NCBI GenBank assembly: GCA_029266455.1 | Contig: JAQSWV010000034.1 | Location: 1-40,496 of the forward strand | Length of the DNA: 40,496 bases | Origin: Nocardioidaceae bacterium | Lineage (GTDB): Bacteria; Actinomycetota; Actinomycetes; Propionibacteriales; Nocardioidaceae | Direction: 5' to 3' | Part shown: piece by piece, positions 22,389 to 30,169 of the stretch | How positions within the stretch are numbered: the first letter of the stretch is position 1 | Layout of the letters: every line of letters begins with the position of its first letter | Made by a program: the position numbers and the translations under genes | The notes under the pieces: generated by a model | Told to the model about the DNA's origin: nothing | Databases searched by the model: none | Seen by the model: the letters and a program-made list of their open reading frames with translations, nothing else

Positions 22389-24437
22389 ATGCCGCGCGGT
22401 GCCTCCGGGTCCCTTCCCGGCTCGGAGCTGTCCTCCGAGCAGGAGCACCTGGCCGCATCGCGCGCCGCCCTCAGCCGGATGCGGTCCAAGGTCGCCGGCC
22501 TGTCCGCGGCCGGCGGCGACGCGGTGTCGACCGAGTACCTCAAGGCCGCCCTGTGGCACCGCATGCGTGCCCTGGAGGACGACCCCGAGGTGCCGTTGTT
22601 CTTCGGCCGCCTGGACATGTCGTCCGGCTCCACGCCCGGGTCTGCCGCCGAGCGGCTGTACATCGGCCGCCGGCACGTCACCGACGAGGCCGGCGACCCG
22701 TTGGTGCTCGACTGGCGGGCACGGATCTCGCGCGCGTTCTACCGGGCCAGCGCCCGCGAGCCGATGGGCGTACGCCTGCGACGCCGGTTCGGCTTCTCCG
22801 CCGGCGTGCTCACCGCGTACGAGGACGAGCGGCTCGCCGACGCGCAGACGCCAGCCGTCGACGCCACGAGCGCGCTGCTGGAAGCCGAGATCGAACGCCC
22901 GCGGCTGGGACCGATGCGCGACATCGTGGCCACCATCCAGCCCGACCAGGACGACATCGTGCGCGCCGACGTGTCGACGACGGTGTGCGTGCAGGGCGCG
23001 CCGGGCACCGGCAAGACGGCGGTCGGTCTGCACCGCGCCGCCTACCTGCTGTACGCCTATCGCGAGCAGCTGCAACGCCAGGGTGTGCTGGTGGTGGGAC
23101 CGAACACGTCGTTCCTGCGCTACATCGCCGACGTGCTCCCGGCCCTGGGTGAGATCGACGCCCGGCAGACGACGATCGAGCAGCTCTGCGGCCGGGTCCG
23201 GGTCCGGGCCGCCGACGACCCGGCCGTCGGCCGGCTGAAGGGCGACGCCCGGATGGCGGTGGTCCTGCGCCGGGCGGTCTGGGGTCAGCTGCAGCCCGCG
23301 TCCGAGCCGCTGGTCGTGCCCCGGGGCGTACGCCGCTGGCGGGTACCGGCGTACCAGGGCGACGAGATCGTCGCGGAGCTGAGGACGCGTGGCGTGCGCT
23401 ACGGCGCGGGGCGGGCGCTGCTGCCGCAGCGGCTGGCGCACGCGGTGCTGGTACGGATGGAGGAGGCCGCCGAGTCTCCCGACGACCGCGTGCAGGACCA
23501 GGTGGCGCGGTCCAGGCCGATGCGCGCCTGGTGCGACGCCGTCTGGCCGCGGGTCGACCCGGCGCGGCTGGTGTTCCGGCTGCTGGCCGATCCGGCGCTG
23601 CTGGCCGCCAGCGCCGAGGGGGTGCTCGACGCGGACGAGCAGCGGCTGCTGGCCTGGACCACGCCGCCGCGCACGCCCGGGTCGGCACGGTGGACGACCG
23701 CCGACGCGGTGCTGGTCGACGAGGTGGCCGACCTGGTCGAGCGGGTCCCCAGCCTGGGGCACGTCGTGCTCGACGAGGCCCAGGACCTGTCCCCGATGAT
23801 GCTCCGCGCCGTGGGGCGGCGGTGCTCGACCGGCTCGGCAACCGTGCTGGGCGACCTGGCGCAGGCCACCACGCCGTGGGCGAGCCGCGACTGGGCCACC
23901 GCCCTGGCCCATCTGGGGAAGGCGGGCGCGCACGTCGAGGAGCTGACCCAGGGCTTCCGGGTGCCTCCGGACGTCATCGCGTACGCCGCCCGGCTGCTCC
24001 CGGTCGCCGCACCGGGGCTCACGCCGCCCACGTCGGTGCGTCGGGCCGCCGGCGGGCTGGAGGTCGTGCGGTCGCCGCACCCGCTCGAGGCCGGCGTGCA
24101 GGCGGTCGCCACGGCACTGAGCGGCGAGGGGTCGGTGGGCCTGGTGGTGCCCGACGCCCTGACGACGAGGGCGGCAGCGGCCCTGCGCGGGGCAGGTGTC
24201 GCGCACGCGGTGCTGGGCGAGCCCGGCGACATGGACAGTCGCGTCGACCTCGTCCCGGCGACCCTGGCGAAGGGGCTCGAGTTCGACTCCGTGGTGCTGG
24301 TCGAGCCGGCCGCGATCACGGCCGCCGAGCCGGACGTCGAGACGGGCGTGCGCCGGTTGTACGTGTGCTTGACCCGGGCGGTCACCGCGCTGACGGTGGT
24401 GCACGCCGAGCCGTTGCCGGACCTGCTGGCCGCCTGA
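22389..24437 (+). CDS. helD: HelD-type RNA polymerase-associated helicase (UvrD-like SF1)
   Basis: A 682-residue actinobacterial HelD-like protein. The N-terminal coiled coil (SEQEHLAASRAALSRMRSKV) would enter the secondary channel of RNA polymerase. A conserved FFGRLDMSSGS and YIGRRHVTDEAGDPLVLDWR block follows, typical of HelD. Walker A is GAPGTGKTAVGLHRAAYLLY (about 203-222), Walker B VVLDEAQDLSP (about 460), and late motifs LAKGLEFDSVVLVEP and RRLYVCLTRA (about 620-665). HelD removes stalled RNA polymerase from DNA; some actinobacterial members (HelR) give rifamycin tolerance. I see no rifamycin-associated inverted repeat upstream. The ATG lies four bases after the XPB stop, without its own ribosome site, so translation is probably coupled. 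Length is slightly under the better-known members (about 700-760). Confidence 0.9.
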   Translation: MPRGASGSLPGSELSSEQEHLAASRAALSRMRSKVAGLSAAGGDAVSTEYLKAALWHRMRALEDDPEVPLFFGRLDMSSGSTPGSAAERLYIGRRHVTDEAGDPLVLDWRARISRAFYRASAREPMGVRLRRRFGFSAGVLTAYEDERLADAQTPAVDATSALLEAEIERPRLGPMRDIVATIQPDQDDIVRADVSTTVCVQGAPGTGKTAVGLHRAAYLLYAYREQLQRQGVLVVGPNTSFLRYIADVLPALGEIDARQTTIEQLCGRVRVRAADDPAVGRLKGDARMAVVLRRAVWGQLQPASEPLVVPRGVRRWRVPAYQGDEIVAELRTRGVRYGAGRALLPQRLAHAVLVRMEEAAESPDDRVQDQVARSRPMRAWCDAVWPRVDPARLVFRLLADPALLAASAEGVLDADEQRLLAWTTPPRTPGSARWTTADAVLVDEVADLVERVPSLGHVVLDEAQDLSPMMLRAVGRRCSTGSATVLGDLAQATTPWASRDWATALAHLGKAGAHVEELTQGFRVPPDVIAYAARLLPVAAPGLTPPTSVRRAAGGLEVVRSPHPLEAGVQAVATALSGEGSVGLVVPDALTTRAAAALRGAGVAHAVLGEPGDMDSRVDLVPATLAKGLEFDSVVLVEPAAITAAEPDVETGVRRLYVCLTRAVTALTVVHAEPLPDLLAA

Positions 24438-24468
24438 CCCGCGCGCCGACCGGACGGGCCGCGGGTCA
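24435..24468 (+). terminator. 9-bp GC hairpin at the helD stop
   Basis: TGACCCGCG (24435-24443, including the helD stop) pairs with CGCGGGTCA (24460-24468). It lies in the 60-base gap between convergent helD and the glucoamylase gene. There is no T-tract. Confidence 0.5.
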
Positions 24469-24497
24469 CGGCGGCGACCTATCCCTCTCCCCCCGGG

Positions 24498-26693
24498 TCA
24501 CCGCCGGTAGCGGTCGGCCACCACGGCCTGCTGGTCGACGGGGTTCCCCTGCTCGATCGTCCACGCGAGGCGGACCAGCCCGGCGTGCGACCACACCAGC
24601 GGCGTCGCGGCGCGGGTGCCCTCCCCCAGCGGGCAGCATGGCCGGCCTGTCGGCGGGCGGCCGTCCCACACCTGCTCGGAGATCATGTCGCTCGGCCCCG
24701 AGGCAGCGGCGATCGTGGCGAGGTAGGGGCTGCCGTCCGCACCGGCGGCCACGGCGTACTCCCCTCGCTCCCCGGTCAGCAACGGCCACCCGCGGCCGAG
24801 CGTCCGGAAGGTCCCGGACTCGGTGGGCTCCCATTGCCCTCCCTTGCGGGTCTCGCCGTAACCGTCGTAGGTGAAGCGGTGCCAGAACTGTCCGTTCGGG
24901 GTGGCGAACCCGAGCTCGTCGTCGATCACGGCCAGGGTGCTGAGCACCTCGGGGTCGTCCGGGTCGGTGATCCCGTAGCGCACGAGGTCGAGGAAGCTGG
25001 GGTCGACGATCTCGCGCTGGTCGACCGACTCCGGCCCGCCGTCACCCATGGGGTAGGGGCTGGCGGTGTTCGGCCGGCCGTTCTTCGTCAGCCGCAGGAA
25101 GTACGGCTTCTCCGACAGCGGCCCGTTGGTGGTGACGGTCCAGTCCTCCACCGTGCGCTGCCAGCGGTCGGCCTTGGCGAACCAGGTCCGCGCGAGCAGC
25201 TTCCGGCCACGGTCGCGCGCCATGTCGGCGGCGACCACGAGGCCGGAGATCTGTGCCGCGATCGAGTTGGGCGAGTAGCCCGCCTGGTTCTCCCAGCGCT
25301 CCTGCGGCGAGTACGGCGCGCGCCGGCCGGTCTCCTCGTCGCGGAAGTCGACGATGAACTCGGCCGCCCTGCGCACCCCGCGCCAGGTGCGGGCGTCGTC
25401 CTTGCCGACGAGGCCCGCGAGGACGATCGGGAGGGCGACCTCGTCGAGCTGCAGCTCGTCCCAGACGGGGGTGCCGTCGACGTGGGAGTTCTGCGGGAAG
25501 GAACCGTCCCTCATCTGCTGCTCCCCGAAGAGCCAGTCCACGCTGCGCCGTGCGGCGGCCCGGTCGCCCATGGCCCACTGGGCCGTGCCGAACTGGTAGG
25601 AGTCGCGGGACCAGACCAGGTGGTAGGCGCCGGACGGCGAGGACAGGTCCTCGATCTCGTCACCCCAGACCCACGGGGCGGACGGCGAGGCGATGACGGC
25701 GCCGCGGTTCAGCTTGTCCTCGGCCGCGGCGACGACCAGGACGGAGGCGAGGTACTGGTCGCTGACGGCCGAGGCGCTGGCCGGCACCGGCCCGAGCCGG
25801 GCCAGGTAGCGGTGCCAGCCGGTGTCGTACTGCCGCCGGGTGGCGGCCCAGCCGACGGCACGCGTGCCCCGGGCATGCTGCTTGGCCGATGTGGCGCTGC
25901 GGCCGAAACCCAGGGAGAGGGTCGCCCGCTCAGCGCCCTGCCGTCCGGTGACGCCGGTGACCCTGCCCAGCTGGACGACGTTGCCGGGCCCGGCGTCGGC
26001 GCCGCGACGATCGAGGTCATGGTCCTGCGTCAGGTCGCGCCAGGGGTCGGTCCGGGTGCCGGCCAGGCCGTTGGCCCGGGCACCGAAGCCCGGTCTCGAC
26101 AGCAGGGAGGAGGCGACGTCGCGGTCGTAGGCCAGGAGCCCCTTGCCGCTTGTGCGGGCCCGGTCGTCCATCCCGTCATTGGTGAGCGCCGGATCGTGGA
26201 GGGCATAGAGCTGGTAGCGACCGCCGTCGAGTGAGGTGAGCCGGACCGTGACCGTGACGCTGTCGTGCCGGGGTGAGGTCACGTACTTCTCGGTGAGCTC
26301 GTAGCGGCCGTCCTTGTCGGTGTTGACCTGGGTGAAGCGCAGGCTCCGCGGGTCAGGGCGTCGGACTGTCGTCCGGGTGTGCTGCGAGGTGCGATCGGTG
26401 AACGTCTCGCCGTCCGACACGACGAACTCCAGGCTGCGCACGCTGGGAGTCGAGAGGTCGGGGTAGAACACCTCGCTCATCCGGCCGTTCTGCAGCGTGA
26501 ACCAGACGTTGCTCCGCCTCGTCTTGGCCGTCCCGAACCCGGCCTTGTCCGCCTCGGTCCAGGTGGACGTGGCTCCGCGATCCGCGGGGCCGGTGGCGGC
26601 CGGGTCCCCGGCCGAGGGCGAGGTGGCGAGGGCGAGGGTGCCGGTCACGCCGACGGCGAGCGCCGTCACCACCGACAGTGTGCGGGCGACCAT
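24498..26693 (-). CDS. secreted GH15 glucoamylase/glucodextranase-like enzyme
   Basis: A 731-residue exported glycoside hydrolase of family 15, expected to release glucose from alpha-glucans. Residues 1-35 are a signal peptide (MVARTLSVVTALAVGVTGTL). Residues about 45-300 form the beta-sandwich N-domain (KTRRSNVWFTLQNGRMSEVF). The catalytic (alpha/alpha)6 barrel follows: WGDEIEDLSSPSGAYHLVWS plus RDSYQF near residue 350, the general acid Glu in WDELQLDEVALPI (about 425), and the general base Glu in MISEQVWDG (about 675). TPLVWSHAGLVRL closes the barrel. Glucodextranase (alpha-1,6) versus glucoamylase (alpha-1,4) cannot be decided by eye. ATG 26693 is divergent from the HD gene with a 91-base gap. 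There is no neighbouring sugar-uptake gene. Confidence 0.92.
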   Translation of the reverse strand: MVARTLSVVTALAVGVTGTLALATSPSAGDPAATGPADRGATSTWTEADKAGFGTAKTRRSNVWFTLQNGRMSEVFYPDLSTPSVRSLEFVVSDGETFTDRTSQHTRTTVRRPDPRSLRFTQVNTDKDGRYELTEKYVTSPRHDSVTVTVRLTSLDGGRYQLYALHDPALTNDGMDDRARTSGKGLLAYDRDVASSLLSRPGFGARANGLAGTRTDPWRDLTQDHDLDRRGADAGPGNVVQLGRVTGVTGRQGAERATLSLGFGRSATSAKQHARGTRAVGWAATRRQYDTGWHRYLARLGPVPASASAVSDQYLASVLVVAAAEDKLNRGAVIASPSAPWVWGDEIEDLSSPSGAYHLVWSRDSYQFGTAQWAMGDRAAARRSVDWLFGEQQMRDGSFPQNSHVDGTPVWDELQLDEVALPIVLAGLVGKDDARTWRGVRRAAEFIVDFRDEETGRRAPYSPQERWENQAGYSPNSIAAQISGLVVAADMARDRGRKLLARTWFAKADRWQRTVEDWTVTTNGPLSEKPYFLRLTKNGRPNTASPYPMGDGGPESVDQREIVDPSFLDLVRYGITDPDDPEVLSTLAVIDDELGFATPNGQFWHRFTYDGYGETRKGGQWEPTESGTFRTLGRGWPLLTGERGEYAVAAGADGSPYLATIAAASGPSDMISEQVWDGRPPTGRPCCPLGEGTRAATPLVWSHAGLVRLAWTIEQGNPVDQQAVVADRYRR

Positions 26694-26772
26694 GCCTCGT
26701 CATACCCCACGGCTCGGGGTGCAGACAAACAGGCTCGGCGAACGCCCGGGCTGTGTCGTGGCCGGCGCCGCT

Positions 26773-26778
26773 TAGGCT
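26773..26778 (+). promoter_or_regulatory. candidate -10 element of a leaderless promoter (HD-domain gene)
   Basis: TAGGCT, six bases (TCTGCC), then GTG 26785. TAGGCT is a good actinobacterial -10; there is no ribosome binding site between it and the start. Confidence 0.5.
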
Positions 26779-26784
26779 TCTGCC

Positions 26785-27414
26785 GTGCCGCGCCGCCCCC
26801 AGGCCCTGTCTCCCGATCTCACGGCGGACCTGCTGGGTCGCTGGCGCGAGCCGCATCGGCACCATCACGGCGAGCGGCATCTGACCGAGGTGCTCGACGC
26901 GATAGGTCTGCTGGCAGCGTCCGACGCCGACCCCGACACCGCGACCAACACCGACATCGACACCGACACCGACATCGAGGCCGTCGACCTGGCGGCCTGG
27001 TTCCACGACGCGGTCTACGCCGGCCGGCCCGACGACGAGGAACGGTCGGCCGAGCTTGCGCGCGAACGGCTCGCCGCCGCCGGCGCCTCGGACCTGCTGG
27101 TCGCCGAGGTCGTTCGGCTGGTGCTGCTGACCCGCACCCACGACCCCGCGCCCGGAGACGTCAACGGTGCGGTGCTCTGCGACGCTGACCTGTCCGTGCT
27201 CGGCGCACCACCGCCCCGCTACGCCGAGTACGTGGCCGACGTACGGGCCGAGTACGCCCACGTCGACGACGCGGGCTGGCGGACCGGCCGGGCCGAGGTG
27301 CTGCGGCACCTGCTCGGCCTGGACCCGTTGTTCCGCACGGCCGCTGGCCGGGACCGGTGGGAGCGTGCCGCCCGGTCCAACCTGGCCGCCGAGCTGCGCG
27401 ACCTGTCGCGGTGA
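26785..27414 (+). CDS. HD-domain (predicted metal-dependent phosphohydrolase) protein
   Basis: A 209-residue cytoplasmic protein. YHxxHH-like PHRHHHGERHLTEVLDAIGL (about 24-43) and LAAWFHDAVYAGRPDDEERS (His-Asp at about 75) are the HD-superfamily metal ligands. LLLTRTHDPAPGDVNGAVLCDADLSVLG supplies the later ligands (split here: LLLTRTHDP, then LCDADLSVLG, about 114-140). Proteins of this group are annotated as predicted metal-dependent HD phosphohydrolases; the substrate is unknown. An Asp/Thr/Ile-rich insert (DADPDTATNTDIDTDTDIEA, about 51-70) lies between the first two ligand motifs and comes from 6-base repeats (GACACC/GACATC). GTG 26785 is six bases after TAGGCT. Confidence 0.82.
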   Translation: MPRRPQALSPDLTADLLGRWREPHRHHHGERHLTEVLDAIGLLAASDADPDTATNTDIDTDTDIEAVDLAAWFHDAVYAGRPDDEERSAELARERLAAAGASDLLVAEVVRLVLLTRTHDPAPGDVNGAVLCDADLSVLGAPPPRYAEYVADVRAEYAHVDDAGWRTGRAEVLRHLLGLDPLFRTAAGRDRWERAARSNLAAELRDLSR

Positions 27415-27445
27415 CCGATCCGTCGCCGTCCAGGAGGCGACCCGG

Positions 27446-27784
27446 TCATCGTGGGGTTGCGTCGGCCACCCGAAGCACGCCGACGCTCTCGCCGTAGAGC
27501 GACTCCGCTCGATCCAGCTCCGACCCCAGCCGCCCGGTGTCGGCCGTCGCAGCCGCGGCCAGAAACGCGGGCGCGACCGGCCGCGCCGGCAGTGCGGAGA
27601 CGATGTCCGGACGGGCCGGGCTGAGCACGACGTCACCATCCAGTCGCAGCACCGTGGCGCCGAGGAGCTGGACGCCCACGTCCAGCCGCATGCAGACGCC
27701 CTCGGACAGCCGCTCGCCCGGCTGCATCCCCAGATGCAGGGTCCGGTGCGGGCGTCGCCCGCCGGCGCGCCGGACGAACCTCAC
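27446..27784 (-). CDS. hypothetical protein (112 aa)
   Basis: I do not recognise this protein. The 112-residue frame begins MRFVRRAGGRRPHRTLHLGM and has a mixed hydrophobic middle (LDVGVQLLGATVLRLDGDVV) suggesting a small beta-rich fold, then an Ala-rich helix and ELDRAESLYGESVGVLRVAD. GTG 27784 was preferred because GGTGGAG lies six bases upstream; GTG 27799 and 27796 are also in frame. There is no signal peptide or membrane helix. The gene lies downstream of the coiled-coil operon (90-base gap) and converges on the HD gene with a 31-base gap. Reality rests on frame length, ribosome site and lack of any better frame here. Confidence 0.55.
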   Translation of the reverse strand: MRFVRRAGGRRPHRTLHLGMQPGERLSEGVCMRLDVGVQLLGATVLRLDGDVVLSPARPDIVSALPARPVAPAFLAAAATADTGRLGSELDRAESLYGESVGVLRVADATPR

Positions 27785-27874
27785 GCGCCGCTCCACCACA
27801 GCGACGGTCGGGACAGGACGGTGAGGTCTGACCGGGCCGAGCAGGGGGGCGTCGAGGTCGAGACCGCCACCGAC

Positions 27875-28048
27875 TCAGTCCGACTGCTGGGACTTCTTGC
27901 GGACCGAGGACACTGCCGAGCTCAGCGCCGTCACACCCACCGCCGCACCCGCGGCAAGCAGACCGGACTGCGCCGACTTGGCTGACCCACGGGAGGTGAC
28001 CGTGCCAGCCAGCTTCTCCCACCTGCTCTTGCGGCGAAAGATCCTCAT
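27875..28048 (-). CDS. 57-residue basic/hydrophobic protein coupled to coiled-coil gene
   Basis: A complete 57-codon gene. The N-terminus is basic (MRIFRRKSRWEKLAGTVTSR). The middle is a short Ala/Gly/Val segment (GLLAAGAAVGVTALSSAVSS) that could lie in or on a membrane, and the C-terminus is polar (VRKKSQQSD). Its ATG overlaps the stop of the upstream coiled-coil gene by four bases (ATGA), so the two are translated together and probably act together. The function is unknown. An anchoring or membrane-associated role is inferred from the hydrophobic segment. Confidence 0.75.
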   Translation of the reverse strand: MRIFRRKSRWEKLAGTVTSRGSAKSAQSGLLAAGAAVGVTALSSAVSSVRKKSQQSD

Positions 28049-28902
28049 GCGGTGTCTCCTTGCTCGTCGTCCTTGGTCAACGCGGCTGCTTTGACCTTTG
28101 ACTTGGTCGCACTCGTACTGCCACCACGCTGCCCGTTCTGCGAACCGGCAGCCTCCTCGTCGGCAGCCGCCGCCATCTTGACCGCCTCCTGCTGCACCTT
28201 GTCCGCCTCGACGACGGAACCGTTGCTGTCGCCGGCCTGACGTCGAGCCTCGGCGGCCAGCTCCTCGGCCCGGCGCTGCGCCTCTGCCGCGGCGGCATGA
28301 GCCTCCTGGGCTGCCTCGTCGGCGAGTCGGCGCGCCTCGGCCATCTGCTCACGGGCATCCGCGATGGCGTCCTGAGCGCGCTCCTGCGCCTGCTCGGCCT
28401 GCGCGCGGCTCTTCTCGATGCGGCTGTGCACATCGGCGGCCACCTTTCGCGCGGCCTCGTCCGCCTCCGCCTGGGCCCTGGCCCGCTCCTCCTCCACCAT
28501 CGCGTCGGCCTTCCGCTGCACCTCGGCGACCCGGCGCTTGACGTCCTCGGCCGACGCGTTCTTCGTCTGCCGGATCTGCTCGTGGCCTTCCTCGACCCGC
28601 GCCTTGTGCTCGTCGGCCAGCTGCTTGGCCTGAGTGGCCTCTGCCAGCGCCTTGTGCTCGGCGCGCTGCGCCCGTTCGGTGGCCTCGCGAGCGTGCTGCA
28701 GACGGCTGTTGAGCGAGTCCGATCCCGGCAGGTCCTGCACCGCCGCGGTCATCCGCAGCGCCGTGTTCTTCGCGCCCCCCGCCGCCTGCTCGACCGGGGA
28801 GGGGACTGCCTTGGACACCGCCCAGGCGGCGTTCGACGGTAGGTCTTTCACTCCGGTGGCCGCGCTGGACGCCAACCAGCGCAGCGGCTTCATCTTCGTC
28901 AT
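28045..28902 (-). CDS. alanine-rich coiled-coil protein
   Basis: A 285-residue protein of unknown function. Residues 1-65 are mixed (MTKMKPLRWLASSAATGVKD; VEQAAGGAKNTALRMTAAVQ). Residues about 70-225 form one long Ala/Glu/Arg/Gln-rich coiled coil (EATERAQRAEHKALAEATQA; RAQAEADEAARKVAADVHSR; EEAQRR-type heptads). The C-terminal ~50 residues are polar and likely disordered (GSQNGQRGGSTSATKSKVKA). There are no cysteines, enzymatic motif or signal peptide. The run resembles DivIVA-like or stress-type structural coiled coils, but no family signature is visible. It is followed by the 57-residue gene with an ATGA overlap. ATG 28902 has a purine-rich GAGGAAGAC upstream. The 199-base region before it probably carries the promoter. 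Confidence 0.85.
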   Translation of the reverse strand: MTKMKPLRWLASSAATGVKDLPSNAAWAVSKAVPSPVEQAAGGAKNTALRMTAAVQDLPGSDSLNSRLQHAREATERAQRAEHKALAEATQAKQLADEHKARVEEGHEQIRQTKNASAEDVKRRVAEVQRKADAMVEEERARAQAEADEAARKVAADVHSRIEKSRAQAEQAQERAQDAIADAREQMAEARRLADEAAQEAHAAAAEAQRRAEELAAEARRQAGDSNGSVVEADKVQQEAVKMAAAADEEAAGSQNGQRGGSTSATKSKVKAAALTKDDEQGDTA

Positions 28903-29057
28903 GCGGTCTTCCTCCTGAGGTCCTCCCCCCTTGAACTGCCGCGCTCCGGATGGAGCGCGACGACTGTCTCCCTACTGGGTGAGACGCCGCTGCCCCGGCA
29001 GCATGACGCGGGCATCCGAAATAGGAGGTTCGTCAGTGTTTGTGCACTGTAGCCCTC

Positions 29058-29074
29058 GTCACATCTGCTGTGAC
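29058..29074. repeat. 6-bp inverted repeat downstream of manA
   Basis: GTCACA-TCTGC-TGTGAC lies 28 bases past the manA stop, within the 199-base gap before the coiled-coil gene. It could be a weak terminator or a regulator site. The rest of the gap shows nothing I can name apart from a less GC-rich patch around 29013-29050. Confidence 0.35.
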
Positions 29075-29101
29075 CTTCATCGGAGAAGTCGTGGCCGCCG
29101 A

Positions 29102-30163
29102 TCACACGCGGTGAGCGCCGCGGGACTCCCGTTCGGGCGCAGTGCCATGACCCACCCCCGGGCGGCAGACCAGCAGCCGCACGTACCCGTCGGCCCGCCA
29201 GCCACCGAACGCGGCCGGGACGGCCAGCACCTCCCCGCGGTGTACGGGACGGGCATCCGTGTCGCCGACCAGCGAACCGTCGCCCTCGAGCACGACGACC
29301 ACCGCGAACCCTGCCGGGACAGCCGGGGCTCCGCCGCCGTGCGGAGCCCAGACGTCGAGGCGGAAGAACGGGTCCGCCTCGGCGACGAATGCTGAGCGAG
29401 GCTCCGCTGCACTGGCACGCGGGTTGGTGAACCTGTGCAGCGCCGCGAGCCGCTCCGGCGACATCCGGCGGTGGTCGACGGCGGACATCACGGCGTCGAA
29501 GCCGAGGCCGAGGTGGGAGTCCCCGCGGTCACTCGTCGTGATGGACCACTCCAGCACGATGGACAGATCCGTGGGCTCCTGGAGCTCGGCGACGAAGACC
29601 CCCTCACCGAGGGCGTGCGCCGTCCCGGCCGGCACGAGCAGCCCGTCCCCGGGCCGCACCTCCACCCGGTTGAGGTGTCCCAGCATCCAGTCGCTGTCCT
29701 GGGCATCCCGGCGCCGCGCGAGCTCGTCCGGATCGACATCGGCGCTCCAGCCCAGGTAGACCGCACCGTCGAGGGTCGCGTCCAGGACGTACCAGGCCTC
29801 GGTCTTGCCGTACGGGCAGGACAGGTGCCGTGCGGCGAACGACCGGTCTGGGTGCGCGTGCACCGGCAGCCGCTGCCCCGCGTCCAGCAGCTTGACCAGC
29901 AGCCCGGTGTCGGCCGGACCGCCGGGCGCGGAGGCGGTGCCGGTCCAGGCGACCGGGTCAGCGGCGACCACGTCGCGGAGCAGTCGGCCGTCGGACAGCG
30001 CGGACAAGCCGACGCGGCCGTCCCCCGCCCGCGCCACGGTCGCGGCGAGCCACTCCTCGGGTTGGTGCGCGGAGGTGGTACGGATCCCGCGCAACGCCGC
30101 TATCTTCCCCCCGCCGGCATAGAAGTGGTCCACCAGGTTCGGGGGTAGCGACACCGGCCTCAT
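29102..30163 (-). CDS. manA: class I mannose-6-phosphate isomerase
   Basis: A 353-residue zinc enzyme interconverting mannose-6-phosphate and fructose-6-phosphate, feeding mannose into glycolysis or GDP-mannose synthesis. The cupin metal site is visible: LPVHAHPDRSFAARHL (Gln/His ligands replaced by HAHP, about 96-111), GKTEAWYVLDA (Glu ligand, about 117) and VPAGTAHALGEGVFVAELQE (His ligand, about 175-195). LEWSITTSDRGDSHLGLGFD follows as in the family. Length fits short actinobacterial ManA. ATG 30163 is preceded directly by an in-frame GTG (30166). The gene follows the DUF4031-LdcA gene by six bases in a three-gene operon with cutC, which hints at recycling or processing of wall-derived sugars. 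Confidence 0.9.
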   Translation of the reverse strand: MRPVSLPPNLVDHFYAGGGKIAALRGIRTTSAHQPEEWLAATVARAGDGRVGLSALSDGRLLRDVVAADPVAWTGTASAPGGPADTGLLVKLLDAGQRLPVHAHPDRSFAARHLSCPYGKTEAWYVLDATLDGAVYLGWSADVDPDELARRRDAQDSDWMLGHLNRVEVRPGDGLLVPAGTAHALGEGVFVAELQEPTDLSIVLEWSITTSDRGDSHLGLGFDAVMSAVDHRRMSPERLAALHRFTNPRASAAEPRSAFVAEADPFFRLDVWAPHGGGAPAVPAGFAVVVVLEGDGSLVGDTDARPVHRGEVLAVPAAFGGWRADGYVRLLVCRPGVGHGTAPERESRGAHRV

Positions 30164-30169
30164 CACAGG

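Noticed and set aside
24541-24600. Apparent loss of a catalytic Glu in the GH15 enzyme (WSHAG)
   Set aside because: The general base is the Glu of the earlier EQVWD motif, which is intact.
29058-29074. CRP-type operator
   Set aside because: The arms read GTCACA...TGTGAC, the reverse order of the CRP half-sites (TGTGA...TCACA); kept only as an inverted repeat.
28931-29395. 154-codon rightward frame across the manA/coiled-coil gap
   Set aside because: Most of it is antisense to manA, it has no ribosome site, and the product looks like shadow sequence.
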